Positions 1-5,469 of a stretch of 5,469 bases of DNA are shown one piece after another. Below the pieces are notes generated by a model. The model was not told where the DNA came from and did no database searches. It worked only from the letters and a program-made list of their open reading frames with translations. The DNA is from Flavobacterium sp. (GTDB lineage Bacteria > Bacteroidota > Bacteroidia > Flavobacteriales > Flavobacteriaceae), in assembly GCA_005792865.1 (NCBI GenBank), contig SXQR01000137.1:1-5469 (forward strand), given 5' to 3'. The position numbers and the translations under genes are program-made. Position 1 is the stretch's first letter; the number at the start of each line of letters is the position of its first letter.

Positions 1-1578
1 ATCCGATGCGTAATAGGCATACCGAACCTTCACCTCGGGGTTGATGCTCTTGCGGATCTTGGAGGCCGACTGGATCGCCTTTTGGTAATAGGCACCTTCC
101 ATCTCAAGGCCAATGACGCCCCAGGTCGATTTGTTGAAGAATTGCAACAGGTCGCGGTTTTGAAGCGAAGTTCCCAAGACGGTAACCATCGGTCCCGCAT
201 AAACTGGAATACCGTTGCCCTCGAACATCTCGGCCGAAAGCTCGTTCTCAAATGGATAATTGTCGCCCGTGCCCTCGTTGATGTGTGCCGATGGGATCAT
301 GATGTCGCCTTTGCCGCCTTCCAGGATTCCCGCCTTGCCCATGATCGAAACCGACTGGACGTTGAGGAAGGTCTTTTTCTCCTTTGATTCCTGGTAGGGT
401 TTCAAAAGTTCGTCGATGGTCTCATAGGCCTGTTCGCCAAAGGCGTAGTCCATCACGATCAGGACGGGTGTGTCATCGCCGGTCCTGGCATCGGGAAACG
501 CCGATTTTTTCCAGTCGATCCGCGCCGTGTCAAAAATCTGGACATCGATGTTGGTCCCCGAATTATCGGGCAAGAAAATCATCCCGGATTGCTTCGCGAA
601 TTCCTCGACCTTGGACCTGACCTCATGCGCGCCGGGGCGGCTGAGTTCCTCAAAAATGAAAAAATCGGTCTTGTCCTTGAATTTATTCTTGAGCACATGC
701 GTCGCGAAAAGGGAATTCATGACGCTGTGCATGTTGGCGCTGATAATGTGGATGGGGCGTTGCAGAAGTTCGTTTTGCCGCAGCACCGACTTGATGTTGT
801 TGGCCCAGATCTCGCCGTGGATGTGGTGCCCCAGACGCTCGCGCAACACCGGGCTGAAGGTAATCGTGCGTTTGTTGCTCTCCAGGATCTCCTCGATGGC
901 CAGCTTGCCCAGCCAGTAAATGATGTGCAGAAAACGATCGGGTTTTTCGGCGGTGGAAAAACCGTCGTATATTTCAGAGATTTCGGCAAAGGTCCGGCCC
1001 AGGATGTTCGCGGTGTGCGAGATCGCTTTTTCGCGGTCGGTCTGCGTGAGCTTTTTGTTGCCCAATACGGCCTGCTCCAGCTTTTGCCAGTCGCGTGAAA
1101 CCTCGCCGCTCTCGTCCAAAAGGACGCGGTTCTTGATCTTGTGCGATTCTATGAAGATGAAGGTCAGGTGCGTCAGGATGTCATAAATGTCCGATCGGCC
1201 GCGCGTGATCTCGACGTTCATCTGCTCGTCATCGATGCGGTAACAGTTGCGCCTTCTCTTGGGCGGAATGATCGGCTTGAAATGCGATTTTGAATACCCT
1301 TCATCCGATGTCAGGTTGATAAACCGGCATTCCTCGATTCCTACGGGAAGCCTTTCGATCACGTATAAAAGTCCGTTGAGTTCCACTTTTTCCTCGGCAA
1401 TGGTGCCGTAGATTTCAGGCCGGAGCTGCAGCAAAGCCTCCCTCAATGTCTCGCCCGAAACTCCCATCGGCTTGTAGAATCCCCTGTTGAAGAGGTGCCG
1501 CATGGTGATATATAATTTCTCGACGGCGCTTGATGATTCCTGCGCCCGCGAGCGTACTATATTCTTGATTTCTTTCAT
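1..1578 (-). CDS. Uncharacterised protein with nucleoside-phosphorylase-like C-terminal domain, C-terminus cut by window edge
   Basis: The frame is open from an ATG at 1578 to the left edge, giving 526 residues with no stop, so the C-terminus is missing. I recognise it as a conserved Bacteroidota protein of unknown function, probably the family catalogued as DUF6909 (from memory, unverified). Residues 1-300 look soluble and mixed helical, with a basic PPKRRR stretch at 105-110 and HHIHGEIW at 251-258. From about 370 the sequence resembles the nucleoside phosphorylase/nucleosidase fold: a hydrophobic strand VLIVMDYAFGEQAYE (372-386), a glycine-rich segment with GDIMIPSAHINEGTG (424-438), the LEMEGAYY signature (491-498), and a terminal strand ending YYASD (522-526), which recalls the RAISD catalytic-aspartate motif of nucleosidases. 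No signal peptide or membrane segment is seen. It lies 34 nt after the GH3 gene on the same strand, so the two are probably cotranscribed. The coding frame is sure; the fold is inference and the substrate is unknown. Confidence 0.9.
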   Translation of the reverse strand, partial: MKEIKNIVRSRAQESSSAVEKLYITMRHLFNRGFYKPMGVSGETLREALLQLRPEIYGTIAEEKVELNGLLYVIERLPVGIEECRFINLTSDEGYSKSHFKPIIPPKRRRNCYRIDDEQMNVEITRGRSDIYDILTHLTFIFIESHKIKNRVLLDESGEVSRDWQKLEQAVLGNKKLTQTDREKAISHTANILGRTFAEISEIYDGFSTAEKPDRFLHIIYWLGKLAIEEILESNKRTITFSPVLRERLGHHIHGEIWANNIKSVLRQNELLQRPIHIISANMHSVMNSLFATHVLKNKFKDKTDFFIFEELSRPGAHEVRSKVEEFAKQSGMIFLPDNSGTNIDVQIFDTARIDWKKSAFPDARTGDDTPVLIVMDYAFGEQAYETIDELLKPYQESKEKKTFLNVQSVSIMGKAGILEGGKGDIMIPSAHINEGTGDNYPFENELSAEMFEGNGIPVYAGPMVTVLGTSLQNRDLLQFFNKSTWGVIGLEMEGAYYQKAIQSASKIRKSINPEVKVRYAYYASD

Positions 1579-1598
1579 CTATTGCTTTTTCTAACCCG

Positions 1599-1606
1599 CA
1601 AATGTA
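1599..1606 (-). promoter_or_regulatory. Possible internal -7 box (TACATTTG)
   Basis: On the minus strand TACATTTG matches the Bacteroidota -7 consensus TAnnTTTG. It lies in the 34-nt gap between the GH3 stop and the start of the last operon gene, 20 nt upstream of that ATG, which would leave a leader of roughly 14 nt. I found no TTG-type -33 element at the usual distance. It may be a weak internal promoter or a chance match. Confidence 0.3.
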
Positions 1607-1612
1607 GGATTT

Positions 1613-3112
1613 TTAATGATACGTACCGGATTTGGGCAATGCATCGGCAACCGAGCGGTCATTGCACAGGCGGGGCAGCTTGTTTTGCCCGCCAAGCCTG
1701 CCCACCGATTTCATGTATTGGACAAAACCGCCGGTCGGGACAGTGGTGACCACAAGTGTCCGCAGGACTTTACCGGTGATCAGGTCTTCATAATAAATGT
1801 TTTGGCGCCGCATGCTATTTTCAAGTTCCGATGCAAAATCATCCATGCTGACGGGCTCTTTTTCAAATTCGACGAGCCATTCGTGATACGGAAGTCCCGA
1901 ATTGGGTGCTATCTGCGGCGCGACGGTAAACTCGCGAACCAGCGCGCCCGTTTTCCCGATGGCGTTTTCCATGGCAGTTTCCACTTCCTTGCCGATGACG
2001 TGTTCGCCAAAGGCCGATATGAAATGCTTGATGCGGCCCGTGACCACCACGCGGTGCGGCCGGAGCGTGGTGAACATTACCGTATCGCCGATGTTATAGG
2101 CCCATAGCCCCGCGTTGGTCGAGATGATCATGACATAGTTCACGCCGGTCTCCACCTCGCCTATGGTCAATCGTTTGGGATTATCGCCGAAGAATTCATC
2201 GGAACGGATAAATTCATAGAAAATTCCGGAATTTAAGAGGAGCAACATGCCTTTCTCCTTTCGCGAGTCCTGGTAGGCAAAGAAACCCTCCGATGCCGGA
2301 AACAGTTCGATGCTGTCCACATCGCGCCCAATCAAGGCCGAAAACGCCGGCCGGTACGGTTCAAAATTGACCCCGCCGTAAATAAAGAGCTTGAAATTCG
2401 GGAAGAGCGCGCCTACCGGTTTCCCCGATGCGGCCTTCAATCGTTCAAAATACATCTGCACCCACGAAGGAATTCCCGAGATCACGGCCATATTCTCGTG
2501 CATCGTCTCCCTGACGATCGCCTCGACCTTGGTTTCCCAGTCCTCGATGCAGTTGGTTTCCCACGACGGCATGCGGTTGCGCTGCAGGTATTTCGGCACA
2601 AAATGCGCCACGATACCCGAGAGGCGGCCCATCCTGATCCCATTTTTTTCCGTCAGGACCGGGCTTCCCTGGAGGAAGATCATCTTGCCGTCGACAAAAC
2701 CGGCTTTACCGGTTTCATGAATGTAGTGCAGGATTGCGTCGCGTGCAGCCTGGATGTGGAAAGGCATCGATTCGCGGGTGATGGGAATGTATTTGGCGCC
2801 CGATGTGGTCCCGGAAGTCTTGGCAAAATACTGCGGCTTGCCCGGCCAGAGGATATCTTGTTCGCCCGCTACGACGCGGTCCACGTAAGGCCTGAGCGCC
2901 TCGTAATCCCGAACAGGCACCCGGATGGCGAAATCATCATGGTTACGGATATTCGCAAAGTCGTGATCGGTGCCAAATTTGGTGCGGGCCGCACCGCGGA
3001 TCAATTGGTCAAAAACCCGGCGCTGCGTCTCCTCGGGCCTTAAAGACCAGGCTCGGGTGCGGCGGACAATGGCGGCGGCAAACCATTTTGCGGCAATTTG
3101 TTTTAGGGTCAT
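1613..3112 (-). CDS. GH3 auxin-responsive promoter family protein (ANL-type acyl-adenylating enzyme)
   Basis: This 499-residue protein is a full-length member of the bacterial GH3 family. GH3 enzymes activate a carboxylic acid with ATP as an acyl-adenylate; plant members then couple it to an amino acid, while the bacterial substrate is unknown. The ATP-binding motifs are all present: the phosphate loop KTSGTTSGAKYIP (98-110), SEGFF (274-278), YNIGDTV (339-345), the GRIKHF hinge (359-364) and a C-terminal QNKLPR (476-481), whose Lys478 occupies the place of the conserved lysine in plant QxKxPR motifs. It should therefore be catalytically competent. There is no signal peptide or membrane helix, so it is cytoplasmic. 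Its ATG overlaps the TGA of the upstream SdpI-like gene as ATGA, which supports both the start choice and translational coupling. Family assignment is firm; calling it an amide synthetase would be inference. Confidence 0.95.
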   Translation of the reverse strand: MTLKQIAAKWFAAAIVRRTRAWSLRPEETQRRVFDQLIRGAARTKFGTDHDFANIRNHDDFAIRVPVRDYEALRPYVDRVVAGEQDILWPGKPQYFAKTSGTTSGAKYIPITRESMPFHIQAARDAILHYIHETGKAGFVDGKMIFLQGSPVLTEKNGIRMGRLSGIVAHFVPKYLQRNRMPSWETNCIEDWETKVEAIVRETMHENMAVISGIPSWVQMYFERLKAASGKPVGALFPNFKLFIYGGVNFEPYRPAFSALIGRDVDSIELFPASEGFFAYQDSRKEKGMLLLLNSGIFYEFIRSDEFFGDNPKRLTIGEVETGVNYVMIISTNAGLWAYNIGDTVMFTTLRPHRVVVTGRIKHFISAFGEHVIGKEVETAMENAIGKTGALVREFTVAPQIAPNSGLPYHEWLVEFEKEPVSMDDFASELENSMRRQNIYYEDLITGKVLRTLVVTTVPTGGFVQYMKSVGRLGGQNKLPRLCNDRSVADALPKSGTYH

Positions 3113-3468
3113 GACTCGGATTCGGGGAAATGTTGGCGGAGTGCCTTTTCGGTTTTATTAAAGATGTACACACAGGAAAGTATCGCCGGCAATATTCCCA
3201 ACCAAAACTTAACTTCGGCCGATAATGGCAGCGCGAAACCCGTGAATGAAACGGCAATCAGCGCCAGCCCGGCCTCATGCATCCGTCGAGACGAATACTT
3301 TTGGGCAAAATCCCAACGATCCTGCGATTTCATCGACCGGTTGGTGCGGTAACCGTAAAGGTAATTGATCTTGCCTGGCGGAAACCGGTGTGTGATAATC
3401 GAGGTGATGACAAAGACCAGTCCCACCAGCAGCGGCATGATAAACATATTTTCGATAAGGCCTGTCAT
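3109..3468 (-). CDS. SdpI/YhfL-like small integral membrane protein
   Basis: This 119-residue protein has three hydrophobic segments, at about 8-26, 66-83 and 88-104. Between the first two lies the signature GYRTNRSMKSQDRW (39-52), matching the GYRT..S..(x)n..W pattern of the SdpI/YhfL family. The founding member, Bacillus subtilis SdpI, gives immunity to the SdpC toxin; most short homologues have no known role, so immunity should not be assumed here. The length fits the short, single-domain YhfL-like form. It starts by an ATGA overlap with the stop of the M23 peptidase gene and ends by an ATGA overlap with the GH3 start, so it sits tightly inside the operon. The C-terminal tail (105-119) is charged and probably cytoplasmic. 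The family call is good; the function is unknown. Confidence 0.85.
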   Translation of the reverse strand: MTGLIENMFIMPLLVGLVFVITSIITHRFPPGKINYLYGYRTNRSMKSQDRWDFAQKYSSRRMHEAGLALIAVSFTGFALPLSAEVKFWLGILPAILSCVYIFNKTEKALRQHFPESES

Positions 3469-4334
3469 TCGAAACTGATGAAATTTTCCGGGTTGATTGG
3501 AAATCCGTCCTTCCAGAGTTCAAAGTGCAAATGGACGCCGGTTGATTGATGCCCCGTACTGCCCGCCAGCGCAATGACCTCACCCGTACGCACCACGTCG
3601 CCCTGGGTTTTGGTGAGCGAAGCGGCGTGTTTGTAAACCGACAAAAAACCATTGTTGTGCCTCAGGATCAATACGTAGCCGTTGGTTGGCGTCCAATCGG
3701 CGAAGATGACCGTACCGCCAAGGGCCGATTTTATGGGCGTGTCCTTGGGCAGGGCAATATCGGTGGCAAAGTGCCGGGCCCTTGCGTCGAACTTCTCGGT
3801 CACGATTCCCTTGGCCGGCGCGAAAAACACGATCTCGGTGCGCTTGCCCGCCTTTTCAAAAAGATTGTATTTATCTTCACGCGCCACCTGGTTGCGGAGT
3901 TCCACTTCTGCCTTTGTGGGCGCTACATCCTCAGGGTCCACAGGGCGTGCGTCGGTGGAAAGTATAGAATCCCGGTTGAGCCGCGCGTATTCGAGTTCAC
4001 CCGTAAGCACTTTTTTCAAGGATGCGATGTAGGCCTCATTGCGGTTAAGGGCAAGCGACAGCGAATCTGATTTGAGGGCCAGCCGGGTCGCATTTTGCTT
4101 GAGTTCGCTGGAGGCGTAGCCCGGAATGAATTCGCGCAGCGGCGTAAAGGCTATGATGTAGGTGGTGATGGAAATCAGGAAGACCGCACCGAGGGTCGCC
4201 ACCACAAAGACGTTCATGAGTGTCAGGCGCAGGGAGAACACTTCTTCAAACGAATCTTCGTTGAGGATTACCAGCCTGTTTTTGGTGAACAGCTTTTTGC
4301 GGATCTGCTTTCGCTTGTGTCTTTTCCCTGCCAT
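3465..4334 (-). CDS. Membrane-anchored M23 family metallopeptidase
   Basis: This 289-residue protein is a LytM/peptidase M23-type zinc endopeptidase expected to cut peptidoglycan cross-links or to regulate other hydrolases. A very basic N-terminus (2-20) precedes one membrane helix at about 39-63, giving an N-in anchor with the rest in the periplasm. A charged, probably helical linker (about 75-165) leads to the M23 domain (about 170-286). All expected active-site residues are visible: His188 and Asp192 in HFATD, His236 in VYKHA, and His268 and His270 in HLHFE. It is therefore predicted active, unlike degenerate EnvC/NlpD-type activators. The start at the ATG followed by AGKRHKRK keeps the basic cytoplasmic segment. 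It is the first gene of the four-gene operon, divergent from tatA, and its TGA overlaps the next start as ATGA. Confidence 0.93.
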   Translation of the reverse strand: MAGKRHKRKQIRKKLFTKNRLVILNEDSFEEVFSLRLTLMNVFVVATLGAVFLISITTYIIAFTPLREFIPGYASSELKQNATRLALKSDSLSLALNRNEAYIASLKKVLTGELEYARLNRDSILSTDARPVDPEDVAPTKAEVELRNQVAREDKYNLFEKAGKRTEIVFFAPAKGIVTEKFDARARHFATDIALPKDTPIKSALGGTVIFADWTPTNGYVLILRHNNGFLSVYKHAASLTKTQGDVVRTGEVIALAGSTGHQSTGVHLHFELWKDGFPINPENFISFE

Positions 4335-4336
4335 AG

Positions 4337-4342
4337 CCTCCC
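4337..4342 (-). promoter_or_regulatory. Purine-rich Shine-Dalgarno-like site close to the M23 start
   Basis: On the minus strand GGGAGG lies only 2 nt before the ATG of the M23 peptidase gene. That spacing is shorter than is efficient for a normal Shine-Dalgarno interaction. Because the -7 box lies just upstream, this stretch could also fall at the transcription start. Confidence 0.3.
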
Positions 4343-4344
4343 GG

Positions 4345-4352
4345 CAAATATA
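4345..4352 (-). promoter_or_regulatory. -7 promoter box for the M23-led operon (TATATTTG)
   Basis: TATATTTG on the minus strand is an exact match to the Bacteroidota consensus TAnnTTTG and is the only one I found just ahead of the operon. It ends 10 nt before the ATG, so transcription starting 5-7 nt downstream would give a leader of only a few bases. No clear TTG -33 element is seen at normal spacing. Confidence 0.5.
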
Positions 4353-4439
4353 GCAATTAATGGCCGCCGGCGATTTTTGCCGACCGTGTTAAAAGCGAAA
4401 TATTTGGCAATCCCAAACGTGGCTGTGCGAATTTCTTGT

Positions 4440-4447
4440 TATCTTTG
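4440..4447 (+). promoter_or_regulatory. -7 promoter box for tatA (TATCTTTG)
   Basis: TATCTTTG matches TAnnTTTG exactly and lies 39 nt upstream of the tatA ATG, predicting a leader of about 30 nt. It faces away from the M23 operon box 87 nt to its left, so the two genes have separate divergent promoters. The nearest upstream TTG is too far away to be a standard -33 element. Confidence 0.5.
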
Positions 4448-4486
4448 CCCGGTTAATGGAGGCGCTCTGCGCTAATAATTTAAGCT

Positions 4487-4669
4487 ATGGGAAGATTCGG
4501 CGTTACTGAGATCCTGGTCATTCTGGCCATCATTTTATTGCTTTTCGGGGGTAGGAAAATTCCCGAACTGATGAAAGGCCTTGGAACCGGCATCAAGGAA
4601 TTCAAGAATGCCGCCAAGGACGAGAATGGCCACGCCACGTCAAAAAAACAGGACGAGAACAAGGCCTGA
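4487..4669 (+). CDS. tatA: Sec-independent twin-arginine translocase subunit TatA/TatE
   Basis: This 60-residue protein is a canonical TatA/E subunit, which multimerises with TatC to move folded proteins with twin-arginine signals across the inner membrane. The order of parts is typical: a short N-terminus with polar Glu8 (where E. coli TatA has Gln8), a hydrophobic helix (about 7-20), the FGG hinge with Phe20-Gly21, then an amphipathic helix [19 protein letters not shown] (22-40) that includes Phe39, and a charged tail. It is shorter than the roughly 90-residue E. coli TatA because the tail is short, as is common in Bacteroidota. No tatB or tatC is adjacent, so it is a stand-alone gene here. 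No strong Shine-Dalgarno is present; the A/T-rich AATAATTTA before the ATG is usual for the phylum. The stop is followed at once by an in-register backup TAA one base on (TGATAA). Confidence 0.95.
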   Translation: MGRFGVTEILVILAIILLLFGGRKIPELMKGLGTGIKEFKNAAKDENGHATSKKQDENKA

Positions 4670-4689
4670 TAAAAATACAGTGTAAGGGG

Positions 4690-4715
4690 AAGCCGTCTTT
4701 TGGGACGGCTTTTTT
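4690..4715 (+). terminator. Intrinsic terminator of tatA
   Basis: An 8-bp stem, AAGCCGTC (4690-4697) paired with GACGGCTT (4704-4711), encloses a TTTTGG loop and runs into six T residues at 4710-4715. It starts 20 nt after the tatA stop, as expected for a rho-independent terminator ending a single-gene transcript. On the minus strand it lacks a good T tract, so it should act mainly on tatA. Confidence 0.88.
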
Positions 4716-4749
4716 ATGCCTAGTAGTGAAATTTGATCATTCAGACTAA

Positions 4750-4782
4750 AGACCTCAAAGGTTTTAAAAACCTTTGAGGTCT
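4750..4782. repeat. 33-bp near-perfect palindrome, REP-like intergenic element
   Basis: Two 16-nt arms, AGACCTCAAAGGTTTT (4750-4765) and AAAACCTTTGAGGTCT (4767-4782), are exact inverse complements around a single A. As RNA or single-stranded DNA it would fold into a stem of about 14 bp with a small A/T loop. No T tract follows on either strand, so it is not a standard intrinsic terminator. It sits between the convergent tatA and tex genes. From memory, palindromes of the AGACCTCAAAGG type recur between genes in many Bacteroidota genomes; only one copy is present in this window, so the repeat status is inferred. Confidence 0.8.
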
Positions 4783-4821
4783 GGTACGGGAAAACCGTCA
4801 AAAAAATAAAACCGCCAAATC

Positions 4822-5469
4822 TTAGCTCAAAATCATCGACAGCGCCACTCTTTTGGCTGCAGCATCGATACCCACAACTTTCACCATCACGTGCTGGTGC
4901 AATTTCACCACTTCGTTGACGTCCTTTACAAACCCGGCCTTGAGCTGCGAGATGTGTACAAGACCGCTTTCCTTAATGCCGATGTCGACAAAACAACCAA
5001 AATTCGTGATGTTGTTGACAATCCCGGGAAGGGTCATTCCTTCGTGCAAATCATTAATGGTGCGCACCCTCGAATCAAATTCAAAAATGGCCGCCGATGC
5101 GCGCGGATCGACTCCCGGTTTTTTCAATTCCCTGATGACATCCTTGATATAGAGCAATCCGAATTCTGCGGTAACGTAATTTTCGGCCGGAATACCTCCC
5201 GCGAGCTGCGCATTTCCCGCCAGTTGGGCAACCGATACGTCAAGATCTTTCGCCATTTTTTGCACAATGGCGTACGCTTCCGGATGAACAGCAGAATTAT
5301 CGAGGGCGTGCTCACCATCGCGAATCCGCATGAATCCGGCGCTTTGCTGATAGGCCTTTGCTCCCAGCCGCGGAACTTCCTGCAATTGGCGACGGCTTTT
5401 GAACCCGCCGTTCGCATGGCGGTATTCAATGATGTTGCCAGCCAGTTTTTCGCCGATGCCCGAAACATA
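4822..5469 (-). CDS. tex: Tex family RNA-binding transcription accessory protein, C-terminal part
   Basis: This is the last 215 residues of a Tex protein; the frame is open to the right edge and the N-terminal two thirds or more are outside, since full Tex proteins are about 700-780 residues. The visible part opens with the helix-hairpin-helix region (YVSGIGEKLAGNII, then GGFKSRRQLQEVPRLGAKAY), followed by the family block LDNSAVHPE and by KDVIRELKKPGVDPR. It closes with an S1 RNA-binding domain over about residues 144-213, including GIVNNITNFGCFVDIG and SGLVHISQL. Tex is a cytoplasmic nucleic-acid-binding protein linked to transcription and RNA metabolism. The C-terminus stops almost directly after the S1 domain (RVALSMILS), without the long disordered tail seen in some homologues. 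It converges on tatA with 152 nt between the stops. No internal start is needed. Confidence 0.95.
   Translation of the reverse strand, partial: YVSGIGEKLAGNIIEYRHANGGFKSRRQLQEVPRLGAKAYQQSAGFMRIRDGEHALDNSAVHPEAYAIVQKMAKDLDVSVAQLAGNAQLAGGIPAENYVTAEFGLLYIKDVIRELKKPGVDPRASAAIFEFDSRVRTINDLHEGMTLPGIVNNITNFGCFVDIGIKESGLVHISQLKAGFVKDVNEVVKLHQHVMVKVVGIDAAAKRVALSMILS

Noticed and set aside
589..1098. Plus-strand open frame of about 169 codons in the left region
   Set aside because: The minus strand is open without interruption over the whole 1-1578 stretch and gives a coherent protein, so this frame is a shadow.
1616..2107. Plus-strand open frame of about 163 codons opposite the GH3 gene
   Set aside because: It is antisense to a firmly identified gene and its translation has no recognisable motif; such frames are expected opposite coding DNA of this GC content.
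2498..3043. Plus-strand open frame of about 181 codons opposite the GH3 N-terminal half
   Set aside because: Antisense shadow of GH3; it lacks a domain, a promoter and a plausible start context.
3109..3468. Bacteriocin immunity cassette
   Set aside because: The SdpI-like family is very broad, and no toxin, maturation or export gene is present in the neighbourhood.
3546..4070. Plus-strand open frame of about 174 codons opposite the M23 peptidase
   Set aside because: Antisense to the catalytic domain; the composition looks like back-translation of the M23 gene, with no independent motif.
4275..4334. Twin-arginine export signal on the M23 peptidase
   Set aside because: The N-terminus is lysine- and arginine-rich but has no RRxFLK-like motif ahead of the membrane helix, and no cleavage site follows; it looks like a plain N-terminal anchor.
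4786..4810. Intrinsic terminator for tex on the minus strand
   Set aside because: A T-rich run follows the tex stop, but no convincing stem precedes it; the only nearby hairpin (ACGG-GAAAA-CCGT) is 4 bp and lies on the wrong side of the run.
4822..5385. A shorter Tex fragment starting at a TTG codon at 5385
   Set aside because: The frame continues upstream to the window edge with Tex helix-hairpin-helix sequence, so the TTG is an internal leucine.

Overview
The window looks like a chromosomal segment of a Bacteroidota bacterium, most likely Flavobacteriaceae. Three things point there: a bacterial GH3 enzyme next to an M23 peptidase of a type I associate with Flavobacterium-like genomes, promoter -7 boxes of the Bacteroidota form TAnnTTTG, and translation starts mostly without a strong Shine-Dalgarno sequence. 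By eye the GC content is about half, which is high for many flavobacteria. This placement comes from recognising protein families, not from a search.

Positions 1-4334 hold four genes on the minus strand, in transcription order: an inner-membrane-anchored M23 metallopeptidase, a three-helix SdpI/YhfL-like membrane protein, a GH3-family adenylating enzyme, and a long uncharacterised protein that runs off the left edge. The first three are joined by two ATGA stop/start overlaps and the fourth follows after 34 nt, so they probably form one operon. The fourth gene has no stop codon inside the window. Its C-terminal part resembles the nucleoside phosphorylase/nucleosidase fold and is the most interesting item here.

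Positions 4335-4486 are a divergent promoter region. It carries a TAnnTTTG box for the operon on the minus strand and one for tatA on the plus strand. tatA (4487-4669) encodes a 60-residue TatA/E protein and is followed by a clean intrinsic terminator.

Positions 4670-4821 separate the convergent tatA and tex genes. Besides the terminator they hold a 33-bp near-perfect palindrome that looks like a dispersed REP-type element. Positions 4822-5469 are the 3' end of tex on the minus strand, covering the helix-hairpin-helix region and the S1 RNA-binding domain; its start lies beyond the right edge.

Functionally, the left operon combines a cell-wall hydrolase and a small membrane protein with two cytoplasmic enzymes of unknown substrate. 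tatA and tex are housekeeping genes. I saw no RNA gene, CRISPR array, transposase or integrase, and there is no gene-free stretch over 300 bases.
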